This document shows positions 36,616 through 47,825 of a stretch of 64,000 nucleotides of DNA, piece by piece. This DNA comes from Macrolepiota albuminosa (taxonomy: Eukaryota > Basidiomycota > Agaricomycetes > Agaricales > Agaricaceae), in NCBI GenBank assembly GCA_027475525.1, contig JAMWFC010000046.1, positions 1,426,001-1,490,000 of the forward strand, written 5' to 3'. How positions within the stretch are numbered: position 1 is the first letter of the stretch; every line of letters begins with the position of its first letter. The translations under genes and the position numbers were made by a program. The notes below the pieces were generated by a model. It had not been told where the DNA came from. It saw only the letters and a list, made by a program, of their open reading frames with translations, and searched no databases.

Positions 36616-39181
36616 TTACAACGTCTCTAATGAGAAAGCAGTCCGAGTGCTAGGCTCAAATATAGGAAGAGGATGTGCCTAATTTCCTCTTTAGAAGAGC
36701 GAGAACAAGTCGTAGGGAGCAAATACTTACCTCGGTGTTGAAAACGTATTCTAGAGGGCTCATTGAACATTTTGATGTCCAAAGGGACAATAAGGGCACG
36801 TACTATCCAGAGACAATGTGTCCGAATCATCAAACAGTAAATAGAGATATTTCAACGTCTCGCTCTAGAACCAGTCATATATCTCCACTGACAACTCAAG
36901 AAAGGGAGAAAGCTTACCATCAAAAACGATTCCATTTTATCTTCATGTCTCGGAGGATTCTCATCAACATTGACGATGGTCGCATACCCGCCAGACGCAA
37001 TCTTGCAGTGTTTCTCAATAGCCTGAAAGATCTTCCAGCCATGATCACGGTAAAGCTGGTCACCTGTCAAGCGGTACGCCAGGAAGAGCGATTCAACAGT
37101 CTCAGGGCTAGGATCTCAGGTCAATGGAGTTGCAAGAGGAATTATCAATGGGAAGCAGATACCGGAGCATGTAACGCGCGTCGTACGGAGGGAAATCGCC
37201 TGGCCTAGTGAGGGCACAAGTCAGGAGGTGCAAGACAGAAAGCCTGTCGAAGCTCACCGTGCGCCTTTGATATACCAATCCGTCGGCGCGTACGCATTGA
37301 TGTCCATGCCATCACTCGGGATCCGGAAATGCACGATCTCAGGTGAGAGTCCTCTGCACTAAGATATCAGCAGTAGTTACACCACATGAGAGAAGACATA
37401 CGTAGCAGTATCGTGCGTGTCCATGCAAGTCTTAATGAGCTCGATGCCATTCTTCCAATCTCTCTTCCCAACTGGTGATAGCTCGCTATCAAGAGGCGGG
37501 ATGGACACCTTATCAACCAGCGCCCCTGTCCTCGTCGCTCCGAGCATTAAAGAACCGCCGAAAAAGCATACCAGATGGTCTTGTTTAGGAGTTAGGCGCC
37601 ATGATCTGCCAAGGACCGAATCAGCAGTTGATTTTGAATATCAAGAGCCAATTAGTTCACATTTCTCCTGTCCTGTCTTGTTCGGGAACCAGCTCAGCAG
37701 TGTACGTCATCCTAGACTTGGTGCTTTTTTGGATGAGGTGGTTGTGGATGCCTGTCATTGCGTCGTCATACATCTGTACCCAGTCCATAAAATGCGAAGC
37801 TCGTCTATGTCAAGTTTCCTCACCTCTCTATAGACAGGTTCTGTGCCATTCTGTGGAACATTAGCCACGAATGAAGAGTAGAAGGAAACCTCACTGTCTG
37901 GATATATTGCTTCCTAATAGGCATTTAAAGGATGCTTAGATTGCTATGATCAGATGCTCACAGTAAATACTCGTAGTACGAGTCCCCTCTAGACCCGAGA
38001 CGTATAGCGGACGTCACATATTGACCATCTACAAGACTTCATCAGAGACGTCAGAGATAGACAGACAGCAGGTGTCTCGACGACAGACCTCATGTAAATG
38101 GATGCCAACCCATGAGGCAAGCGAGCGCGTTTAATGATTCCCATAACCTAGAGATGGCCAATGTCAGTCCAACTGACTTAGACTACCTCAGGAATTGACA
38201 CCCACGTCCTCGACTCTTCGCCAGTAAATTTCATTGCCGGTCAAATGGCTCAAGTAGCGGAACTCGAGTTGTAGAGTCGAAACCTCTGCCGTGCTCACAA
38301 GACCCCGGAGATCTTTGTCAAAGACACCTACTTTCTTGCCAAGATTAACCATAGGAAGAGGTAAACCTATGTATGTTTGAAAAGCAGGAAGAATACGATC
38401 TGCGAGCTCGACAGCCTTCTCGAGGTAGAGCGGATCTTCATCTGACAAATGGTACACAGAAAGGAGGCCACCCAGTACTCGAATAGTTGTCTGTACCGTA
38501 CTACCGTGTAAAATACACATGTTGTAGAAAGGTCAAATATGCGACATACCTCGAAAGTGTTGAAATTACCGTCCCTCTCGAAGCTCAGCTTATTCGCGAT
38601 CCATGTTCGAGCACGCGCATATTCCGTGGTCAGGCCCATAAGAAGCATCGTGTCTATCGAGTCAATTACGGTATATCCTATTCCTCCAGCGCTTGTCAGA
38701 TTGGATCCTTTGTGGCTGATAGGGTGGTATTCGTCGTCCCCCATCGCATCCCTTTCTAGGATTGACGCTTCAGTACTTATTGGCATTTCGTAGATTAAAC
38801 TTGTACCATAAGCAAGCCATGCATGCTACCAGAGATATGTCGAAGTAAGACAACGAATATGTTCATATAGACTTGCGACATGCCTTGAATGCATCAACGA
38901 CGGCGTCGCGTTTTGGTGTATCCGCAGGGAAATGTATAGCAGACCCCATATTCGTAGTAGGATGGGAAACGTCCCAATGTTCAGAAGAGCCAACCCAAAA
39001 TTCGATTAAATCAGCGAAGATGGTAGGATTGTGCTTATCAGCCTAAAGGTTGACTAGTCACTCCAGGGTGATAGCGCCGGTACACACGCACCCAATAAGC
39101 TAAAACGATTGCAATAGATAGGAACACCACAGATAATAATCCGTGTGACCCGTTAAATGCCTTGTTTTTTCGTTCCTTCAT
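36616..39181 (-). CDS. ER-type alpha-1,2-mannosidase, glycoside hydrolase family 47
   Basis: Trims mannose from N-glycans in the ER/early secretory pathway. About 16 exons on the minus strand start at the ATG at 39181. The N-terminus (MKERKNKAFNGSHGLL, then hydrophobic SVVFLSIAIVLAYW) is a type II membrane anchor. Downstream come DAFKHAWLAYGTSLIYE, the GH47 landmarks GGIGYTVIDSIDTMLLMGL, NFNTFE..TIRVLGGLLS, RLPHGLASIYM, GSRGDSYYEYLLKQ, RPGDFPPYDARYMLRPETVESLF, GWKIFQAIEKHCKIASGGYA, TLKYLYLLFDDSD and YVFNTEAHPLPIF. The acid residues of the family core are present in these motifs. One intron (after AFK) appears to use a GC donor (GCATGT). The many small exons mean some borders are approximate. 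Confidence 0.92.
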
Positions 39182-40189
39182 AATGACGGCAGGTCAATCT
39201 CGAATTCGTCATGTGTGAGTGTACGACAAGCACACAACTTGTTGTTTCCCAGTCGAGGCACGCTTGGATTGTCGTTTACTATCCTTGGAATCCTTAGGTT
39301 TTCCCATAACTTTCGGTATCCGTCTTCGTTAAGCAGGAACGTCTACGTCGTCGTTGTTGGTTGGCTTGTCGCAGCGACAAATGAAAGTTAGTCGGGAATC
39401 GGAAATGACTTGAGCCTACATCATGTCGTATCACCGACGGAAGCTTATTTAACAGAGAAAATCGAGATTATTCACAATTCGTAATCGCACATCAAAGCCG
39501 CAACTTCTGCAGCTGCCTCTTCGAAGGCTTTTCATTCCAAAATGTCAAAGCATCCTCTTACGAAATTGTAGTCATACTCTACTTTCAAGTGGGCTTGGCA
39601 ATCTCTAACTTCTGGGGCCTGTTCACATGGACTAATGGACTAGTAGACATGTTCTACCTCCTGGACATTATCTGCATGTTAAGAGAGGAATCTTGTATGC
39701 TTACTTTGACAAGGCATAATGAAGATGGCCATACTCTGGGGACTCATATCTACTTGTCCTGGACTTGGAACTCTATTATCGGGGTAATGTGCGACGTTAC
39801 AGAAAAGATAGTAACCTTACTCCATACCTCATACATAACGCTTTGTGTAACCTTCAGCCACGTAATGTGCAAGTCCGCTCTGCCATAGACACACATCGCT
39901 TTCATCAAGCTTTCCAACAACTTTGGCTATAAAACTATCCTATAGACGCGAATTGATCGACATTTATTCTACAATACGTTCGACGTGAGCTTCGGTATCC
40001 AGAATGTACTGTATCATCGAGACAGGTCGCTGGGACGTACTAATAGGAATTACTATTGGTATAGTATGGTCCTCGTTTTCTTGTGAGGGAAGCTTCCCAG
40101 CACGGTATAAGATCAGTTAAAATGTAAATTAAATGTCCATGACATTGCGGGATCAATTTGAATTGTCCCAGTCATTCATGAACGATCAA
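39182..40189. other. Intergenic, no gene seen
   Basis: About 1 kb between the GH47 start and the 3' end of the GH79 gene. A 99-residue plus-strand frame at 39589-39888 has no recognisable feature. Confidence 0.45.
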
Positions 40190-42704
40190 TCAGCGAAAAA
40201 GTCCTATGAGGAACACACTGGTTCCTGCCGCAAGTGCAAGGAGGAAGTGAATTCCCGAAAGAAGGGCTTGGGTACCATGACCTGTGTTTGAGGACCCCGG
40301 ACTAGTGCTCCCCCACTGAAGTCTGTCTTTACCAGAGCGACCGTTTGACGTTGTCAAAATGGATGGGTCAATTGTGGCGGTGTTAATAGTCTTCGTTACC
40401 GCTGTTGTGACAAATGTAGGAGCGGGTTCTGGTTCAGAGCCAGAGGGGTCCGTGAAAAAGACAACAGCAAGGGAGGGCGCTTTGAGGGGGATCTGACATT
40501 GATTTGTACCCTGGTTACACTGTATTTTGACAATATCAAGGTTACCCTTGAATCGGCCGTCGACCTGATACTTATTGCCTAGGGTCTGAGAAAAGTGTAA
40601 ATAAAAGAAGAATGAGACACCTAAAGAACATGGCGCACCTGTCCTGCCCACGTTATGTTTGTTTTCACAGAAACAGACGATGCTAAAAGATACCTAGAAC
40701 CGCACTCAGCTTAGTACAATCTGCCAGAGTAAACAACTTCAATACATACTTGACGTATACTTGGCTGGGTACTTGCCCTTCATTCACAGTTATTGTTCCC
40801 GTGATATCATGTGCTCCAGAAGCGTCGTCGATATAATTTATGAGGACAACCTTGGAAAGAGCACCTCCATCATAGACCGCATAGGACGGATTATAAATAC
40901 CGTTGTTGGATGTGTCCACAATCTGAGAGACGTTGGATTTCCCAAAGACTTCTGCAACTACAAGAACAGAATAATAGACGGCACCGACGGTCCACTGGTG
41001 AAACGAAGACTGATTAGTGGGTGGCGCTGGGGCATGGATTAGGTCGTCAGTTTCATTATAACCAATGAGGGCGCAGACATCGAACCTGTAAACGGCTAAG
41101 AAAAAACGCGATATGAGTAAAACTTGGATGATTGATTCATCAATATCACCGAGACGACTGACATTATAATAGACATTTTGACCACCAACATGGAGGAGGG
41201 CGCCAGAGAAGTTTGCGACTGCCATGGTAAGACCATAATCGACTGCCCACAATGCTGCACCAAAGCTGTCAGAGAGTCCAGGAAGGCCTCCACAAGTGGC
41301 AGTATTCGTCTCAAACATCATGAAAGGTTTGCCAAGCGCCTGGGCACGGGCACTAGTATCAAGATATTGCTGGATGAGATTGATGCCTGCGTTATGATTG
41401 AGAAAATTGGGAAATATCTTCTGGGAATCAACAGGTGAGCCGATCCCGAACCGGGCAAAACAGTTATTTGTGGGGTAACTGATGGAAGTCACTACTTGAT
41501 GGAAAGACGGAAAAGACTGCTCACTGTTCCATAGTGATTATCTTGAGTACGTCTTTAAACCTATCGAGATAGCCTGTAGCCCATAGCCGATCTGGGGACC
41601 AAGGTCCCGACGCTAGGCTAGGACCAATAAGCATATCCTTAACTGGAACGTTTGGGTTGTTTTGAATCGCCTCAACTAGAGAGGCAAATTCACCCGTATA
41701 TTCTGTGACGTCATATGGTTCGACGCGGTGGCCATGGCTTATCAGGGTCAGTCAGGTCGTGAAAGGAGACAAGACGAAACCTACCCTAGGTAGTAATCTG
41801 GCTCGTTTCCTGCTTGAAGTCCATAAAGATGCTCACCGAGGATGCTCTGCGCTTTCTCAGCAATCGCAAGTCGCCAATTGGTGTCGTTGAAAGGTATACC
41901 TATCTTACAGGTTCTCCGGTTGCTATTCAATAGATGATGTGGCAACTCACCAAAGTACCATCCAACGTTGACATGAGAAGAGATATTAGCAACCATGTAG
42001 AAGAGCTCGTCAGTGTACATCACGGCAGGCGTGAGCGTCTGGCGAGTAATGTAAGAACAGCTGGCCGGAGACGAGACAACAAAAGACGGGGAGTACTCAC
42101 TGGGTTTTTGGTGTCAGTTTGATCTTTTTGAGTGGCATGCCCATTGTCAATATAGTCGACTCGGTATGCGAAGTCTTGTGTGTTACCGCCGATACGGATG
42201 TGCGCACCCCCAGCCCGCTGCTGTATCAGCCCAAGGAGGTTGAGGAAAGGAACCTGGAGATAAGACCTAGAGGTATATCAAGGGATGCTCCATAACAAAA
42301 ATATGTAAAGAGGTAAACGAACGCGTTCTTTCCCACTGAGGAGGACTAAGTCAGAAGAGTAACAGGAGCACATATAATGACTTACTTAGCTGGGTGACAA
42401 CTGACATCTCGATGGAGAAACCGTAGAAGGAACCGTGTTGCATGATGGATATACCAGGAATGCTTCCATTTGTAGATGGGAGACTGAGCGTGAAAGTAAG
42501 TGCCTGGTAATCTGGAGGGGGAGGAGGCTGTAGTGATGTTTCGTCGTATGCTGGTAGCAGGCTCTGAGTGGGAAGGGCTTGGCCATTGGTCGCAGTTGCA
42601 GTAGGGTCAAGTCCAGCGGTGTGGGCAATAGGTATTTGTCCATATACCGTGACGGCAGCTCTAACAGTGGTGGCAAAGAGCCCGCAGAGCACGGCTAGAA
42701 GCAT
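40190..42704 (-). CDS. Secreted GH79-family glycosidase (beta-glucuronidase-like), probably GPI-anchored
   Basis: A multi-exon minus-strand gene. The start MLLAVLCGLFATTVRA is a signal peptide. The GH79 TIM-barrel follows: FYGFSIEMSVVTQL, VPFLNLLGLIQQ, GGAHIRIGGNTQDFA, the acid/base glutamate in LYGLQAGNEPDYYLG, GPSLASGPWSPD, the nucleophile-type glutamate in KPFMMFETNTATCGG, and AALWAVDYGLTMAVANFSG. The C-terminal beta-domain reads VYDGGALSKVVLINYID. A Ser/Thr-rich stretch and a hydrophobic tail (LLSGIHFLLALAAGTSVFLI) suggest a GPI anchor. GH79 enzymes include 4-O-methyl-glucuronidases and heparanase-like proteins acting on glycans or arabinogalactan; the substrate here is not known. Several introns of about 50 nt, including a very short exon around 42330; borders approximate. 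Confidence 0.88.
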
Positions 42705-44184
42705 GCGGGAGGTGAGGTGGGAAGTGGGTAGGGAACAGAAGCAGTGCTAATGAGTGAATATATATATATAACCCTGTGGCGATCCATGTAACATGCCAAG
42801 AACTGGGCAAGACATGGAGTCTGTTACTGCGCATCCCTTCTCAAAGAATAAATAGCACGAATTACGCAGTTTCTAGTCGGCGCAGACCCGAGGGCTTCTA
42901 TACGAAGGCTGTGCACATGACAAACATAGAGCTTGTGTTTTCTTCTAGAACGAGATAGAGGAGGTAAGCAGCAGCGTCCGCATAACGAATTAATTCAATA
43001 TGCAAGTTGGCATTTGCACATCTGGATCTGGCGAAAATCACCATTGCCGAAGGAGATAAGTATCAATCTCTCCAAAGGAAGTAAGTCCGAACCTTTTTCT
43101 GAAGGAATACAATCAAGGTGTAAATCATAGCCTTTGGACACATCAATGAATGCAGATATAAACGGGTCTACTGGCAATGAAAACTCGAAAACCAGAAAGA
43201 GGAATAAGAAAGACTACAAGAACTGAGGGAAGCCGTGAAAAGGCAATTGACCCATGATGCATGAACGTTCATGAACTCCGATTCAAAGATGCATACACAT
43301 ATCAATACTACCGCTCACTATAACCATCTGCATATGGGAACTGCAATTAGTCTACTCGGCATCACATGCAACATTTTGCCCTAAACAATGCTTTCTCTTC
43401 GACCCCAATACCAGTCTACTTGGGAGCGCCATATTCTAAGACATCTTGGCATCTCCTGCTCCTAAACTCCAGGCCTAAAATCCAGAGAGTGAAGATTCTT
43501 GTCGACCCCTGATTTGACCTCCTGGACTCTGAACTGAGCCAAGTTGGGGAAGAGCACGATATCGGCCAGGCTGCCCGGGTTTGCGAGGGCAATCCTTGTT
43601 ATTTACGTTTTGACATCAAATGCGATGCCGTCTCCAGCGAGACGGCATCTGTAAATCATGAGAAACTATCGATACCCGAAAAACAGTATGGTCGAGGATG
43701 AAGAATTTGGTGCTCCGCGTCGTTGTTTCATCTTCATGTGCCATTTAGAGGGGAAGATTGTTTGAAGCGGTTGTAGATTCTCCACGATGTCGGCAATTGT
43801 AAGTGAGTTTCAATAGAACAGTGTGGATTCAGCTTAGTAACACGTCTCAAAGCCAACAGGCCACTTCTGAATCTTCGGTATTCTGTCAGGAAGACACGCA
43901 CGAGGGCATGTTGAGGTTTTGCAGTTCCTGACTTTCTCCGAGAATTCTCAAACTACAGGCAGAATTGGAAGGAGTATGATCCAGCGAACCGTTTAGCGAA
44001 AGCCAGGAAAAAAAAAGGAGACCCTGGAAAAAGCGCGGCGGGGCGCTGGTCACGTGATGGTACAATGTCGCGAGATGTCGCCATTGCTGCACCATCACGG
44101 ATGATTCATCGCATGCGAAAATGGCGCTGATATTAGGCCTTTTTATGAAAATTGCATCCCTCACACGGAACCCACAATACCGCC
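42705..44184. other. Intergenic, no gene seen
   Basis: A short TA repeat lies at about 42758-42770 near the GH79 upstream end. The rest contains only short frames on both strands; the right end should hold the promoter of the gene at 44185. Confidence 0.5.
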
Positions 44185-45069
44185 ATGAGCATGAATTCCT
44201 GCCCACCCGAAATCCACTCTTACATTTGCCAACTTGCCTGCTTGGATGATGGCCGCACTGTCCGTGCACTGAGCCTCGTCTCAAAATATTTCCGCCAGAT
44301 CTCGCGTCCTTTCTTCTACCAATCCCTCTCCATATCAGGATCAGCACAAATAACGGCTTTGGATTCTGCGCTTCAGTCAACACCACCTCATTTACGCATC
44401 GTCCGCCATCTCTTCCTTTCAACACACAAAAACGATGCCTCTGCCACCCATACACCAAAAGCTACAGATGTTGCAGACTCCGGCACTATCCTCCGAATCT
44501 TATCATTATGCGCTTCGACCCTAGAAACATTATCCTTCGTCTCATTATCCCCATCCATCGGCACACTAGCCATCTCACGACTTTTCCGCACACCGTTCCC
44601 GCATCTTGAGGAACTATCCATATCGGGGTTCTATCCATTTCCTGCTGCGCCGGGGAAGATGCCCTCACTACAGCGCCTCCACCTGCACGGCAACCGAAAC
44701 CCTCATGGGCTGCTCGAAGCAGGCGTCCTCGACGAAGCTTGTCCTTCACTCAAGTATCTACGCGTTTCCGGCCTTAGTATGGCCAACACGTTCGCCCACG
44801 AGCTACAGGCGGCTTTCAAGGGCGATGACGAGTCGCCGTTTCCTTCCAGATTGCCAAGTGGTTTGCGCTATGTTGTGATACAGCCCGCGCCACGGTTACA
44901 AGTATCAGGGAAAAGTGCAGCGAACCATGTCAGGGATGAGATGATGATTACGCAGTTGGAGAAGCTTGAGGTTCCAGTGGGGATTGAATTCATGCTTCTT
45001 CAGAGGCCTTTGACAGATGCGTCATATGAGGTGTTTAGACGAGACTGGAATGATCGGCTGGGTATGTAG
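44185..45069 (+). CDS. F-box/LRR-like protein, intronless
   Basis: One uninterrupted frame of 294 residues. The start MSMNSCPPEIHSYICQLACL followed by VRALSLVSKYFRQISRPFFY is the fungal F-box-like pattern (P-P-E-I-x-x-x-I ... L-S-L-V-S-K), normally a Skp1-binding adaptor of SCF ubiquitin ligase. The rest is leucine-rich repeat-like (FPHLEELSISGFYPFP, MPSLQRLHLHG, CPSLKYLRVSGLS). The second Met (residue 3) is an equally plausible start. Such genes are abundant and fast-changing in agarics; the substrate is unknown. Confidence 0.82.
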   Translation: MSMNSCPPEIHSYICQLACLDDGRTVRALSLVSKYFRQISRPFFYQSLSISGSAQITALDSALQSTPPHLRIVRHLFLSTHKNDASATHTPKATDVADSGTILRILSLCASTLETLSFVSLSPSIGTLAISRLFRTPFPHLEELSISGFYPFPAAPGKMPSLQRLHLHGNRNPHGLLEAGVLDEACPSLKYLRVSGLSMANTFAHELQAAFKGDDESPFPSRLPSGLRYVVIQPAPRLQVSGKSAANHVRDEMMITQLEKLEVPVGIEFMLLQRPLTDASYEVFRRDWNDRLGM

Positions 45070-45222
45070 AGTTTATGTTGATATCCGGAACGTAAAAAGG
45101 ATAGATATCTGATTGTTAAGAAGTCTACTCAGAGTTTCTGCGACGATGCAATAAGTCTAAAGTCCGTTAGCCGAAAAAGAAAGACAAGGGAATAAGGTAC
45201 TGGATCGTTAAATAAGCATTAA

Positions 45223-45304
45223 GGCGCTATAGCCAAGTGGTTACGGCGACAGATTAGAAATCTGTTCCTCTTTGAGGGCGCAGGTTCGAATCCTGCTGGC
45301 GTCG
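45223..45304 (+). tRNA. tRNA-Ser (anticodon AGA), no intron
   Basis: Acceptor stem GGCGCTA pairs with TGGCGTC (with G-U pairs). Anticodon stem ACAGA/TCTGT with loop TTAGAAA, an extended serine-type variable arm (TCCTCTTTGAGGGC), and T arm GCAGGTTCGAATCCTGC. It lies between the F-box gene and METTL16. Confidence 0.92.
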
Positions 45305-45376
45305 CCTACTTGTTGGCTAATCTTATTTTTGCAAGTTGTTTTAATTCTTCGTGCAGACGTGTAACGCCTTGCCTGG

Positions 45377-45706
45377 CTATGGATGCCCGTGATGGATTTT
45401 GCACTTCACTTTGGTATCTCCCACTCGGTCATCAGCCGACACGACTTGTGCAATGAAGACCTTCTCATAAAAATTAAAGTCTCTAGCTAAGAGGTATCTT
45501 GAGATGTCATGAAAGTTCCAAGGCCGTACGTGCGGAAGACAAGCCCACAAAAAGAGAATAGCTGGAATTTGCACTTCCCAGCACATGACAGTACTGATGA
45601 AAATACACGTTTTGGCTAGAGGGATAAGAATTTGGATCAATTTCCAAGAATTTTCACTCATCTGATGGATGGGTTTCAATAAAAAAGCCGGTCCTCGTTC
45701 CTTCAT
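45377..45706 (-). CDS. Possible small hydrophobic protein (doubtful)
   Basis: A 109-residue minus-strand frame with an ATG at 45706 and a hydrophobic centre (QILIPLAKTCIFISTVMCW, then IPAILFLWACLP). Its start is only 30 bp from the METTL16 start on the other strand, leaving almost no promoter for both, and no family is recognised. More likely chance than a gene. Confidence 0.18.
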   Translation of the reverse strand: MKERGPAFLLKPIHQMSENSWKLIQILIPLAKTCIFISTVMCWEVQIPAILFLWACLPHVRPWNFHDISRYLLARDFNFYEKVFIAQVVSADDRVGDTKVKCKIHHGHP

Positions 45707-45736
45707 TCAGTTTTGATTTGATCTACTATTTCATGG

Positions 45737-47720
45737 ATGCACGCTCGTAATCCTTACACCACCTTGCCCGACTTTGACGCCCTGGCGCGTTCTTACCCTC
45801 CACTCTCACAATAGTCAGTCGTCGACTCCCAATCTCGTTTTCCCCATGCTCAACAGCTCCTTGACAGTGTCTCCGGGCGGACTATCGACTTTCACGACGA
45901 CGCTGCACAGAGGTCCGTTCGCGCTTGTTATCTACCGCCCTGCTATAAACCCAACCCACAATATGCTTGCGTTTAGATGTCTTACACAGGCTCTTGTGAA
46001 ACGCGACTTTGGGCTTGAGCTGGACCTTCCGCCGGATCGATTATGTCCTCCTGTATGATCGTCTTTTACTGAACGCACCTTTTCATGGATTTTGACTCGT
46101 CATTCACAGGTTCCTAATAGGTATTTTATACAATTTGGAATACAGAAAGTAATACTCGATAACGATACGTGATTAGGCTCAATTACGTTCTGTGGATCCA
46201 GGATATCGTCACGCAACTTCAGCGTACCGTGCCTTTCGTGTTGGGAAATGCGGCGGGAGGGGGGAAACCCTGCGTTGTTCGTGGGTTGGATATGTGCGTT
46301 TTTATAGTCACCACCAACCCGCGACGCGGCTATTCACGATATTTTTTTGGTCTAGAGGAACAGGAGCGTCTGCGATATACCCGCTTTTGGGGTGCGCGCT
46401 GGAGCCGACGTGGGAGTTTGTCGCTACAGGTTACTTTTTCTTTCGTCGTCCGTGCGTGTAGAGCTGAGCTCATTTTGACGTCGTTAGAACTTGATAGTGT
46501 ATCGTACGCACACGCTCAGAGAAACGTACGCGCCAACGCGTTGTGTGACCGTATACGTGTCGTGAAAGTTGAGGAGGATGGTGCTCATGAGGATGGGCCT
46601 CGGTTTGGGTTTGATCGTTTGCTCCGTGGTTGCACCGACGAACATGCGGGAGCTGCGTGTGTACTCTCATCTCACATTGTTGGGGGTGGAAGTGCTCATT
46701 GATGTTTTTTTAGAGTGGAAATACAGTTTACGATGTGTAATCCGCCGTTCTATAGCAGCGCAGAAGATATTGCGGATAGTGAAGCGCGGAAAGAGCATAG
46801 TGCTTTCGGGGTACGTCGTCGGTCCTTGGATTCGTTTGTGTGGCTGAGCGGTTTTGCGGTAGGTATGCACTGGTGCACCGGTGGAGATGATCACATCTGG
46901 TGGAGAGGCTCGTTTTGTTAGTGGGATGATTCGTGAGTCTGTATACACGCATCCTGCCGAGGCGAGGAAAAAACGACGGCTTGAGCAAGGGAGCGAGTGT
47001 AGTTCTCCTCGTTCTTATTCCAGGCCACGTTGGTACACTTCTATGTTGGGCAAGATGGGGTCCGTGGTAGAGGTTGTAGGAGTGCTCAAGGAACTCGACG
47101 TCAGTCTCATTGTTTTATTACTCGAGTTTGAATCTCATGATGCGACGTAGATAACAAATTATGCTATTACAGAGTTCGTACAGGGCCACACGAGACGCTG
47201 GGCAGTTGGATGGTGCGTCGATGGGTGGAGACTGAGCGATGTATGTCGGTGCTTGCCCTCTGCGCCATCGGCCATGCTGATCACTGCGCAGGACATCGCA
47301 CGTATCACGAACCCCAACCCAACGCTCCAACGCCTCCTTCCTCCACGGAATACGCTCCGATTTGAGGTTGCCAAAGACGCCCGTCTGGAGAGCGTCTTGC
47401 ATGGCGTGGAGGGTGCGACGGTCACGCCCGAGGGTTCTGAGTCGAGCTATGTCGTCTGTGTAACGCACGATACGTGGTCGCGTGGGGCACGACGGAAGCG
47501 CAAGCACGCTGCGGAGCCTGGGGATTGTTTGGGGCTCGTATCGCGGATCGTACTGGGGCAGGGGATGCGAGAGGACAGGATGGAGATGACTGTGGAGTGG
47601 CTGTATGGAGAGGCGAGGACATTGTTGGAGAGCTTTGGTAGTCATGTGGCTCGAAAGATGATGGCGTTGGCAGGGGCGAGTCGCCATAGCCAAGTGGTTA
47701 CGGCGACAGATTTGAAGTGA
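45737..47720 (+). CDS. METTL16/METT10D-type RNA N6-adenosine methyltransferase
   Basis: Transfers methyl from SAM to N6 of adenosine; family members modify U6 snRNA. Eleven exons join in frame to 473 residues (45737-45813, 45868-45912, 45977-46052, 46110-46120, 46177-46293, 46356-46429, 46488-46656, 46714-46810, 46863-47099, 47151-47240, 47292-47720); the fourth is an 11-nt micro-exon. Motifs: MHARNPYTTLPDFDALARSY, LCPPVPNRLNYVLWIQDI, SAM-binding VRGLDIGTGASAIYPLLG, the catalytic NPPF (residues 199-202, in FTMCNPPFYSS), CTGAPVEMITSGGEARFV, RPRWYTSMLGKM and TEFVQGHTRRWAVGW. The C-terminal domain is less conserved. The last 13 codons and stop lie inside the sense-strand tRNA-Ser gene. The exon 7/8 border is the least certain. 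Confidence 0.9.
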
Positions 47721-47769
47721 CAATATCTGTTCCTCTCTGAGGGCGTAGGTTCAAATCCTGCTGGCGACG
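47680..47769 (+). tRNA. tRNA-Ser (anticodon TGA), with 8-nt intron
   Basis: Acceptor stem GTCGCCA pairs perfectly with TGGCGAC. Anticodon stem ACAGA/TCTGT with TTTGAA followed by an intron of about 8 nt (GTGACAAT) at position 37/38, a serine-type long variable arm, and T arm GTAGGTTCAAATCCTGC (one weak pair). Body nearly identical to the tRNA-Ser at 45223. Overlaps the last 41 bases of the METTL16-like CDS on the same strand. Confidence 0.88.
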
Positions 47770-47825
47770 GTGCGGAGTAGTTTTTGCGGAACAGCGGAGC
47801 CGACGGCTTGCGGTTGACCACGATC

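Noticed and set aside
39589..39888. 99-residue plus-strand frame between GH47 and GH79 genes
   Set aside because: Cys/Leu-rich text without domain or intron signals; it probably arises by chance in a 1-kb gap.
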